From contig JAGAPI010000074.1 in NCBI GenBank assembly GCA_017623335.1, positions 1-19,524 of the forward strand: 19,524 nt of DNA. The letters are read 5' to 3'. The notes below the pieces were generated by a model that saw only the letters and a program-made list of their open reading frames with translations, made no database searches and had not been told where the DNA came from. This DNA is from Prevotella sp. (GTDB lineage: Bacteria; Bacteroidota; Bacteroidia; Bacteroidales; Bacteroidaceae). Made by a program: the position numbers and the translations under genes. The stretch's first letter is position 1. Each line of letters opens with the position of its first letter. Shown piece after piece: positions 1 through 5,799 of this stretch.

Positions 1-54
1 GCGGGTGAGGCTGTCCGAAAAGCCAGCCCCAGCTTACACTGGTCACGATTTAGG

Positions 55-110
55 CACGGATTACACGGATTTCACTGATAAGATAAATAAGAAAACCTTG
101 AAATCCGTGT
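55..110. repeat. Tandem 9-mer and 12-bp inverted repeat
   Basis: The 9-mers cacggatta (55-63) and cacggattt (64-72) lie in tandem. The segment acacggatttca (63-74) is the exact reverse complement of tgaaatccgtgt (99-110), giving a 12-bp stem with a 24-nt loop. Neither arm is followed by a convincing T-run, so I do not call a terminator. Sequences of the type cacggattacacggattt recur between genes in Bacteroidota genomes, which is general knowledge and was not checked here. Bases 1-54 hold nothing I can assign. Confidence 0.6.
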
Positions 111-164
111 TTTATTTGCAATATACTCTATTTATCATAATGCAAATTATACAAAATTACGGAA

Positions 165-255
165 TACGGTGAAATACCGCCGGCACTACGGTGAAATGCA
201 GCGTCAGCGCCCCTTTACGCGCACGCGCGTGCGCGCTTTGCATTTTTTGCATTTC
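165..255. repeat. Complex dyad element with an 18-bp GC palindrome
   Basis: The 11-mer tacggtgaaat occurs at 165-175 and 187-197, a spacing of 22 bp. The arms gaaatgca (193-200) and tgcatttc (248-255) are inverted copies that enclose a perfect 18-bp palindrome, cgcgcacgcgcgtgcgcg, at 218-235. The result is a potential cruciform or long hairpin in otherwise AT-rich non-coding DNA. Short open frames across it are made of repeat sequence and are not called as genes. Confidence 0.65.
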
Positions 256-312
256 ATCTTCCACCTTCCACTTCTTTGTAGTAAACTCGGTGATAATCAA
301 AGACATAAACGA

Positions 313-356
313 GTGGAAGATGCGTGGAAGATGTTTAAGATGCGTGGAAGATGTTT
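313..356. repeat. Tandem repeat of gtggaagatg
   Basis: The 10-mer gtggaagatg starts at 313, 324 and 344. A 20-nt unit (317-336) is repeated exactly at 337-356. The reverse complement catcttccac sits upstream at 255-264, so these copies could pair with it over a loop of about 50 nt. No gene is associated with it. Confidence 0.65.
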
Positions 357-445
357 TAATATTCCACAAAAGCCTTGAACTACATCCAAGAGAGCCTTAA
401 ACGTCAGTAATTTCACTGCAAATGAACAAAAAGTTCCGCAAAAGT

Positions 446-476
446 TTTGCAGTTTGCAGATTTTTTTGTACATTTG
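446..476 (+). promoter_or_regulatory. Bacteroidota-type promoter match facing right
   Basis: TTTG (446-449), a 19-nt spacer and TACATTTG (469-476) match the Bacteroidota primary-sigma pattern TTTG-N19-21-TAnnTTTG. Transcription would start near 483 and run into the palindrome array at 537-614 and then antisense into the pyruvate kinase gene. No plus-strand gene lies immediately downstream, so this could be a chance match in a tract with several tttgcag copies (446, 453, 473), or it could drive a non-coding RNA. Confidence 0.3.
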
Positions 477-536
477 CAGTTTGTGCTGTCGCAGATAAAG
501 AATTTCATACCCGGTTTCTGCAACCGTCTAACTATC

Positions 537-614
537 GGAGACACTTTGTCTCTCTACCGGAGACGGTACGTCTCCGATATTGAGACGGTCCGTCTCCAGT
601 AGAGAGACGGACCG
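537..614. repeat. Array of 22-bp palindromic units
   Basis: Hexamers of the GGAGAC/GTCTCC type alternate in orientation with an exact 11-bp step: 537 ggagac, 548 gtctct, 559 ggagac, 570 gtctcc, 581 tgagac, 592 gtctcc, 603 agagac. This equals about three and a half copies of a 22-bp unit whose core is close to ggagacggtccgtctcc. Several mutually exclusive hairpins result, including tatcggagac (533-542) with gtctccgata (570-579), and an 11-bp stem of 586-596 with 604-614 around a 7-nt loop. No T-run follows on either strand, so a plain intrinsic terminator is unlikely. Confidence 0.8.
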
Positions 615-624
615 CGAAACGTTA

Positions 625-670
625 CCTCAGGATTTTTCTGCCGGACCTCAGGATAAAAAGCCTCAGGATA
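625..670. repeat. Three copies of cctcaggat
   Basis: The 9-mer cctcaggat begins at 625, 646 and 661, each followed by an A- or T-rich run. The core CCTCAGG is itself a 7-bp near-palindrome. The copies lie just downstream of the pyruvate kinase stop codon, where a 3' end signal might be expected, but no classical stem plus T-run is visible. Confidence 0.5.
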
Positions 671-708
671 AAAATCGCCTGACCTCATGGCTTTGGTCCC
701 CGGCCCTG

Positions 709-2133
709 CTATGCGCTCCCTTCCTCCAAAGCCTCCCTGACGGTATTGATTTTGAGCATTGTGTTCACGCCCCCCACGAAATACGAGCCCGTGAGGTATA
801 CAATAGAATCATCGAAGTCCACAAATCCCTTCTTCATCATGTGCTTAATGGCGTTCTGGAACAGCTCGTCCTTGTCCTTTGCGCTCTTGTCGGCAAGAAT
901 TGTGTGTACTCCATAGCTGAGGTTGAGCGAGCGTATGAGCGGCTCGTTGTAGCAGATGGCAATGATTGGCGCCGGTCCGCGGAAAGCGGCAAGGTTGCGC
1001 GCCATCTGTCCCGTTCCGCTGTCGATGAGAATGGCATTTACGCCTATTGTCTCGGTGGCGTTGATGGCACACTGCGCAAGATACTCGCGTATGTCGCTGT
1101 CGTCACCCGAGCCGAGATTGATGTCGCGCGAGTATTCCTTGTCACACTCTGCCTGCTCTGCAATATGCGCCATGGTCTCAACCGCCTCTATGGGATATTT
1201 TCCACTGGCAGTCTCGCCGCTCAGCATCAGGGCGTCGGTGCATGAGAACACGGCGTTGGCAATGTCGGTCACCTCGGCACGTGTGGGCCGCGGGTTGCTG
1301 ATCATTGAGTGAAGCATCTGCGTTGCCACAATCACAGGCTTGCGGGCACGGCGGCACTTGCGTATTATGGCGCGCTGAATGCTTGGTATCTGCTCTATCG
1401 GCACTTCTATGCCAAGGTCGCCTCGGGCAATCATGATGCCGTATGCCACGTGCAGAATCTCATCGATGTTGTCCACTCCTTCCTGATTTTCTATTTTCGC
1501 TATAATCTTTATGTCGCTTCCGTGAGCGTCGAGAATCTCCTGGATGGCAGTCACGTCAGACGCACTCCTTACAAAGGAATGTGCGATGAAATCGATTTTC
1601 TGGTCAATGGCGAGCAGGATGTTCTTCTTGTCCTTTTCGGTGAGCGCCGGCAGCTCGATGTGAACCCCTGGCACGTTCACGCTCTTGTGCGAGCCGAGCA
1701 CGCCGTCGTTTTGCACCTCTGCCACAACTTTCTTGCCCTCAATGGCTGTCACGACCATGTCAAGGGCACCGTCGTCGAACAAAATATGGCAGCCTGTCTT
1801 TATGTCACTGGCAAAGTTGGGATAGCTCACGTTTATTATGTCATGGCAGGTGTCAGAATCGGGATTCCCGTAAATTTCCACCATTTCACCGCTTTTATAA
1901 CTTACCGGCTCGCTGCATCCCGTGGTTCTCACCTCAGGCCCCTTGGTGTCGATGAGTATTCCCAGCCGCGGACTGACCGCGCGTACATTATTAATAATCT
2001 GCTTTATCCCTTCCTCAGTGGCGTGCGCTGTGTTCATTCTTACAACATTCACTCCAGCCTTATAAAGCTGGCGGATGAAATCCACATCACAGCGGCGGTC
2101 ACTTACACTTGCTACAATCTTTGTTTGTTTCAT
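709..2133 (-). CDS. pyk: Pyruvate kinase
   Basis: Catalyses phosphoenolpyruvate + ADP to pyruvate + ATP, the last step of glycolysis, in the cytosol. The 474-residue length is normal. Visible family motifs: VRMN at 31-34 (phosphate-binding Arg32, Asn34), the IDTKGPEVRT block at 61-70 with Glu67 (the residue type associated with K+-dependent enzymes), the active-site IAKIENQEG with Lys213 and Glu215, ARGDLGIEVP with metal ligand Asp239, and ATQML with Thr271. The C-terminal third is the usual regulatory alpha/beta domain. One oddity: the block normally written MNFSHG reads MNTAHA, so the Ser that helps bind K+ in animal enzymes is Ala36; I believe this is common in the phylum but cannot check it. 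ATG start at 2133, divergent from the HU gene. Confidence 0.97.
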   Translation of the reverse strand: MKQTKIVASVSDRRCDVDFIRQLYKAGVNVVRMNTAHATEEGIKQIINNVRAVSPRLGILIDTKGPEVRTTGCSEPVSYKSGEMVEIYGNPDSDTCHDIINVSYPNFASDIKTGCHILFDDGALDMVVTAIEGKKVVAEVQNDGVLGSHKSVNVPGVHIELPALTEKDKKNILLAIDQKIDFIAHSFVRSASDVTAIQEILDAHGSDIKIIAKIENQEGVDNIDEILHVAYGIMIARGDLGIEVPIEQIPSIQRAIIRKCRRARKPVIVATQMLHSMISNPRPTRAEVTDIANAVFSCTDALMLSGETASGKYPIEAVETMAHIAEQAECDKEYSRDINLGSGDDSDIREYLAQCAINATETIGVNAILIDSGTGQMARNLAAFRGPAPIIAICYNEPLIRSLNLSYGVHTILADKSAKDKDELFQNAIKHMMKKGFVDFDDSIVYLTGSYFVGGVNTMLKINTVREALEEGSA

Positions 2134-2168
2134 TCTCTAATTTTTATGTTAATTTCTGATTTTGGCTG

Positions 2169-2200
2169 CGAAATTACTACTTTTTTTTGGTTTTAGGAAA
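2169..2200 (-). promoter_or_regulatory. Probable pyk promoter
   Basis: Read on the minus strand: TTTC (complement of 2197-2200), a 20-nt spacer, then TAATTTCG (complement of 2169-2176). Each box differs by one base from the Bacteroidota consensus TTTG / TAnnTTTG. Transcription would begin about 30 nt before the ATG at 2133. Spacing and position support the call. Confidence 0.5.
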
Positions 2201-2247
2201 GAAAACATCAAGAAAAGTACATTTTTTAGCAAAAAAATCTGAATAAA

Positions 2248-2279
2248 TTTCGTAATATCGTTGAAAATCAGTAATTTTG
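2248..2279 (+). promoter_or_regulatory. Probable promoter of the HU gene
   Basis: TTTC (2248-2251), a 20-nt spacer and an exact TAATTTTG (2272-2279). This predicts a start near 2286 and a leader of about 50 nt before the ATG at 2336. Its architecture nearly mirrors the pyk promoter in the same divergent spacer. Confidence 0.6.
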
Positions 2280-2335
2280 CAGCTCAGAAAATATAATCAA
2301 ACAAAAATAGTGATAAAAACAATAAAATTAAAGCT

Positions 2336-2629
2336 ATGACAAAAGCAGAAATTATAAAGAAAATAGCAGAGACAACAGGTATCGACTCCAAGTCTGTGTC
2401 GGCTGTTGTTGAGTCGTTCATGGAAGAGGTTCGTGTCAGCCTTGCAGACAACAAGGAGGACGTGTTCCTGCGCGGTTTCGGCAGCTTCATCGTTAAGCAC
2501 CGCGCACAGAAGACAGCGCGCAACATCTCGAAGAACACAACAATCGTGATTGACGCGCACGACCTGCCTGCATTCAAGCCGGCAAAGAGCTTCATCGCCC
2601 GCATGCACGGAGTTGTGGAAAACGACTAA
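2336..2629 (+). CDS. HU/IHF-family DNA-binding protein
   Basis: A 97-residue histone-like protein that dimerises and bends DNA in the nucleoid. The sequence starts MTKAEIIKKIAETTGI, the typical helical N-terminus of the family, followed by the core FLRGFGSFIVKHR (GFGSF is the family signature), the basic DNA-binding arm region RAQKTARNISKNTTIVI, and the C-terminal helix with PAFKPAKSF. Length is a few residues above the usual 90. It has its own promoter and is followed by a 131-nt spacer with two hairpins before the next small gene. HU and IHF subunits cannot be separated reliably from sequence alone, so no symbol is given. Confidence 0.95.
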   Translation: MTKAEIIKKIAETTGIDSKSVSAVVESFMEEVRVSLADNKEDVFLRGFGSFIVKHRAQKTARNISKNTTIVIDAHDLPAFKPAKSFIARMHGVVEND

Positions 2630-2667
2630 TCCCCCACTCCATTCTCCATAATATATATTAAGGTGTT

Positions 2668-2706
2668 GCGGCACATCTGCCGCGCGGCCGGCAATAAAAT
2701 TGCCGG
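2668..2706 (+). promoter_or_regulatory. Pair of GC-rich hairpins in the leader of the bS22-like gene
   Basis: Two adjacent perfect stems: gcggca (2668-2673) with tgccgc (2678-2683) around catc, and ccggcaat (2688-2695) with attgccgg (2699-2706) around aaa. No T-run follows, so they do not look like an intrinsic terminator. They lie 55-93 nt ahead of the ATG at 2761 and 39-77 nt after the HU stop. They could set mRNA processing or stability, or serve as a protein-binding leader. Confidence 0.5.
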
Positions 2707-2760
2707 GGACTGGACTGAAAGCAAGAAGAGAGTTAAATAATTAATAAAAATTTTAAGATT

Positions 2761-2850
2761 ATGCCAAACGGAAAGAAAAAGAAGGGTCACAAGATGGCTA
2801 CCCACAAGCGTAAGAAGAGACTACGCAAGAATCGTCACAAGAGCAAGTAA
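2761..2850 (+). CDS. Small basic ribosomal-type protein (bS22/AURKAIP1-COX24-like)
   Basis: ATG at 2761 opens a 29-residue frame ending with TAA at 2850. More than half of its residues are Lys, Arg or His: MPNGKKKKGHKMATHKRKKR at the start, then LRKNRHKSK. Its composition and MxTHKRKKRLRKxRHK pattern resemble the AURKAIP1/COX24 (mS38) family, whose mycobacterial member bS22 is a small-subunit ribosomal protein; similar 29-mers are annotated in Bacteroidota between HU and RNase G. Ribosome binding is inferred from that resemblance, not shown here. It sits between two GC-rich leader hairpins and an intrinsic-terminator-like hairpin, which marks out a small transcription unit. Its size makes it easy to miss in automated annotation. 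Confidence 0.85.
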   Translation: MPNGKKKKGHKMATHKRKKRLRKNRHKSK

Positions 2851-2875
2851 TACTCTGGAATGATGACAAAAATGA

Positions 2876-2919
2876 GAGGAGCATGTTAGGGCGACAGCCT
2901 TGACGCTCCTCGTTTTTTT
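2876..2919 (+). terminator. Intrinsic terminator or attenuator ahead of rng
   Basis: gaggagc (2876-2882) pairs with gctcctc (2905-2911), a 7-bp stem. The 22-nt loop contains a small agg/cct pairing. One G and then seven T (2913-2919) follow, then more T-rich sequence. This fits Rho-independent termination of the short upstream message. The RNase G gene starts only 38 nt after the first T-run and no clear -7 box lies between, so partial read-through into rng is plausible. Confidence 0.8.
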
Positions 2920-2956
2920 ATTTTTTTACAGGAACATAACACATTTACATTAAAAA

Positions 2957-4534
2957 GTGACAAGTGAATTAATTATTGACGTGCAGCCCAAGGACATTTC
3001 CATAGCCCTGCTTGAAGACAAAAGCCTGGTGGAGTATCAGAACGAGCCTCAGCAGGCAGAGTCGTTTGCAGTGGGAAATATCTATGCGGCAAAGGTGAAA
3101 AAGCTGATGCCGGGCCTGAACGCATGCTTCGTAGATGTTGGTTATGAGAGAGAGGCTTTCCTGCACTACCTTGACCTCGGCACGCAGTTTGCATCATTTG
3201 AGAAATATCTCAAGCAAGTGGCAAGCGACAAGAAGAAACTGTTTCCAGTGAGCAAGGCAACCCGGCTGCCCGACCTGCCAAAGGACGGCAGCATATCGAA
3301 GGTGCTGACATTGGGGCAGGAAGTTCTTGTGCAGGTGGTTAAGGAACCCATATCGACAAAAGGTCCGCGCCTTACGTGCGAGCTGAGTTTTGCTGGCAGG
3401 TTCATGGTGCTTGTCCCGCTGGGCGGCGATAAGGTGTCTGTGTCGGCAAAGATTAAGAAAGGCGAGGAGCGATCGCGCCTGAAACAGCTGATACAGAGCA
3501 TAAAGCCCAAGAACTTCAGCGTCATTGTGCGCACGTCGGCCGAAGGCAAGCGTGTGGCAGAGCTTGACGCAGAGATGAAAGTGCTGATAAGCCGTTGGGA
3601 AGATGCAATAACAAAGGTGCAGAAGACAACCCAGCGCCCGCAGCTGGTGTTTGAGGAGCAATGCAGGGCCGTTGCCCTGTTGCGCGACCTGTTTAACCCG
3701 AGCTACGACGGAATATACGTAAACGACGACACCGTGCTCGCTCAGGTCAAGGACTATGTGCAGCTGATTGCACCCGACAAGGTGGAAATTGTGAAGAAAT
3801 ACAGCGGCACAGTGCCCATCTTCGACAATTTCAACGTCACCAAGCAGCTGAAGTCTTCTTTCGGAAAGACAGTGAACTACCGTCGCGGAGCCTATCTCAT
3901 AATAGAGCACACAGAAGCCATGCACGTGGTCGACGTGAACAGCGGCAACAGGACAAAAGCGGAAAACGGACAGGAGCAAAACGCACTGGAGGTGAATCTG
4001 GGAGCTGCCGACGAACTGGCGCGCCAGCTGCGTCTGCGTGATATGGGAGGTATAATAATTGTAGATTTCATCGACATGAATCTTGCCGAGGACCGCCAGC
4101 TGCTGTATGAGCGGATGTGCAAGAACATGCAGAAAGACCGTGCCCGCCACAACATACTGCCGCTGAGCAAGTTCGGGCTGATGCAGATAACCCGCCAAAG
4201 AGTGCGCCCGGCAATGGACGTGGCGGTAGAGGAGGTCTGTCCCACATGCTTCGGCAAGGGCAAGATAAAGAGCAGCATCATGTTCACCGACATGCTTGAG
4301 GCAAAAATCGACAGGCTGGTGAATGTTGTCGGAGTAAGGAAATTCAAGCTGCACGTTCATCCGTACGTGGCAGCCTACATCAACCAAAACGTCATTTCCC
4401 TAAAGCGGAAGTGGCAGATGAAATATACAATGGGGCTCTCAGTCATACCATCGCAGAAACTGGCTTTTCTGCAGTACGAATTCTACGACAGCAAAGGCAA
4501 CTTTATAGACATGAAAGAGGAAAATGACGCTTAA
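2957..4534 (+). CDS. rng: Ribonuclease G (RNase E/G family)
   Basis: Endoribonuclease for rRNA maturation and mRNA decay, cytosolic. The start is GTG at 2957, chosen because TSELIIDVQPKDISIALLEDK is the usual family N-terminus. An S1-like domain (NIYAAKVKKLMPGLNACFVDVG, about 42-63) comes first. The catalytic pair of metal-binding aspartates is visible as VVDVNSGNRTKAE (Asp326) and IIIVDFIDMNL (Asp370). The zinc-link motif CPTCFGKG supplies Cys428 and Cys431. At 525 residues it lacks the long disordered scaffold tail of E. coli RNase E, so RNase G is the better name. The start follows a hairpin with T-run, and the last 11 nt overlap the start of the glycosyltransferase gene. Confidence 0.95.
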   Translation: MTSELIIDVQPKDISIALLEDKSLVEYQNEPQQAESFAVGNIYAAKVKKLMPGLNACFVDVGYEREAFLHYLDLGTQFASFEKYLKQVASDKKKLFPVSKATRLPDLPKDGSISKVLTLGQEVLVQVVKEPISTKGPRLTCELSFAGRFMVLVPLGGDKVSVSAKIKKGEERSRLKQLIQSIKPKNFSVIVRTSAEGKRVAELDAEMKVLISRWEDAITKVQKTTQRPQLVFEEQCRAVALLRDLFNPSYDGIYVNDDTVLAQVKDYVQLIAPDKVEIVKKYSGTVPIFDNFNVTKQLKSSFGKTVNYRRGAYLIIEHTEAMHVVDVNSGNRTKAENGQEQNALEVNLGAADELARQLRLRDMGGIIIVDFIDMNLAEDRQLLYERMCKNMQKDRARHNILPLSKFGLMQITRQRVRPAMDVAVEEVCPTCFGKGKIKSSIMFTDMLEAKIDRLVNVVGVRKFKLHVHPYVAAYINQNVISLKRKWQMKYTMGLSVIPSQKLAFLQYEFYDSKGNFIDMKEENDA

Positions 4535-5705
4535 GGTAACATTTTGGATATGTGTGGCACTCGTAACCTATACTTATGTAGGTTACGGCGTGCTGCTCTA
4601 TCTTTTGGTGAGAATCAAGCGGCTGCTCCACAAAAGCGGCGGCTGCGGCAATACAGCCGGCGATGCCGGTCTGCCCCACGTGACATTCATGGTGTGTGCC
4701 TACAACGAGCAGGACGTGGTGGACATGAAGATAGCAAACACCCGCGCCCTTGACTATCCCAGGGAAAAGCTTCACATTGTGTGGGTCACCGACGGAAGCA
4801 GCGACGCCACCAACGAAAGGCTGGCAAAATACGATGGCGTAAGAGTGCTGTACCAGCCGGAGCGCAAAGGCAAGACGGCAGCCCTCAACCGCGGACTGGC
4901 ACTTGCCGAAACAAGCATCGTGATAATGACCGACGCCAACACCATGGTGAACAAGGATGCCATAAGGGAAACGGTAAGACTCATGGCAGACCCCAAGGTG
5001 GGATGCGTGGCAGGCGAAAAGCGCGTGATGACCAAAAGCGAGGGCGAGATAGCGGCAGAGGGCGAAGGCATGTACTGGAAATATGAGAGCAAGCTGAAGA
5101 GCCTCGACAGCGAGCTTTACTCAGCCATGGGAGCCGCCGGCGAATACTGCGCGGTGAGAAAGGAACTGTGCCGCCCCATGCCCGAGAACACCCTGCTCGA
5201 CGACTTTATCCTGTCAATGCTTATCGTCAGGCAAGGCTACCGGATAGCCTATACATCAAAGGCTTATGCCATGGAAAGCGGCTCGGCAAATCTTGAGGAG
5301 GAGTCGAAGCGCAAGCGGAGGATTGCAGCAGGAGGACTGCAGAGCATCTGGTGGCTCAGGAGCATGATGCTGCCATGGAACAACGCCGTGGTGGCATTCC
5401 AGCTGGTAAGCCACAGGTTTCTGCGCTGGAGCATCACCCCCGTGGCACTGATGGCACTCATACCGCTCAATGTCGCACTGGTGCTCGGCAATGCCGGGAT
5501 ATGCTACACCATAATATGGTGTCTCCAGATATTGTTTTATCTCTCGGCGCTTACAGGCTATATAATGTCGGCAAAAGGAAAGAAAAACAAGCTGTTTTAC
5601 GCAGCATTCTATTTTCTGTTTATGAACATCAATGTGTTCCGCGGAATGAAATATCTTGTCTCGCACAAAAGCGGTGGAGCATGGGAAAAAGCTAAGAGAA
5701 GTTAA
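4524..5705 (+). CDS. Membrane-bound family 2 glycosyltransferase
   Basis: 393 residues. An N-terminal membrane segment (about 8-30) precedes a GT-A domain: VTFMVCAYNEQD (53-64), nucleotide-sugar-binding WVTDGSSDATN (87-97), the metal-binding DxD-like TDAN (136-139), the acceptor/base region TLLDDF (223-228), and a Q-x-x-x-W site at Gln273-Trp277. C-terminal hydrophobic spans (about 304-325, 328-348 and 357-372) suggest a processive or polyisoprenoid-linked enzyme like cellulose/hyaluronan synthase relatives or N-glycosyltransferase-type GT2. It would transfer a sugar from a nucleotide donor on the cytosolic face of the inner membrane; donor and acceptor cannot be read from sequence. ATG at 4524 lies inside the end of rng, implying co-transcription and translational coupling. 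Confidence 0.9.
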   Translation: MTLKVTFWICVALVTYTYVGYGVLLYLLVRIKRLLHKSGGCGNTAGDAGLPHVTFMVCAYNEQDVVDMKIANTRALDYPREKLHIVWVTDGSSDATNERLAKYDGVRVLYQPERKGKTAALNRGLALAETSIVIMTDANTMVNKDAIRETVRLMADPKVGCVAGEKRVMTKSEGEIAAEGEGMYWKYESKLKSLDSELYSAMGAAGEYCAVRKELCRPMPENTLLDDFILSMLIVRQGYRIAYTSKAYAMESGSANLEEESKRKRRIAAGGLQSIWWLRSMMLPWNNAVVAFQLVSHRFLRWSITPVALMALIPLNVALVLGNAGICYTIIWCLQILFYLSALTGYIMSAKGKKNKLFYAAFYFLFMNINVFRGMKYLVSHKSGGAWEKAKRS

Positions 5706-5744
5706 AAAACAAAACCTAAACACAGCATTACAGGATTTTTTTAT

Positions 5745-5752
5745 TAACTTTG
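5745..5752 (+). promoter_or_regulatory. -7 box upstream of the hybrid kinase
   Basis: TAACTTTG (5745-5752) matches TAnnTTTG exactly and would place the start near 5760, giving a leader of about 40 nt. I do not see a good TTTG -33 box at the expected distance, so the promoter may be weak or need an activator. Confidence 0.45.
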
Positions 5753-5799
5753 TTGCGATTTTTGTTATATAAATATAATATTTTAAAAACTGAGGCAAA

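Noticed and set aside
1..54. End of a gene or insertion sequence at the left edge
   Set aside because: Open frames here are short and merge into the repeat; a resemblance of gaggctgtccgaaaag to IS termini is too weak without a partner end.
169..400. Overlapping 69-70-residue frames on both strands in the left spacer
   Set aside because: They run through the palindrome and tandem repeats, have no promoter or recognisable protein features, and are explained by the repeat sequence.
533..614. Intrinsic terminator for pyk in the palindrome array
   Set aside because: The stems are strong but no T-run follows on the minus strand, and the array is about 100 nt or more past the stop codon.
580..1245. 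221-codon plus-strand frame and similar long frames opposite pyk (including 1309-2196)
   Set aside because: They lie antisense to the well-supported pyruvate kinase gene and show no family features.
3194..4387. 397-codon minus-strand frame inside RNase G
   Set aside because: Shadow frame of the GC-rich rng codons; the Cys/His/Leu-rich translation has no domain, and RNase G motifs are complete on the other strand.
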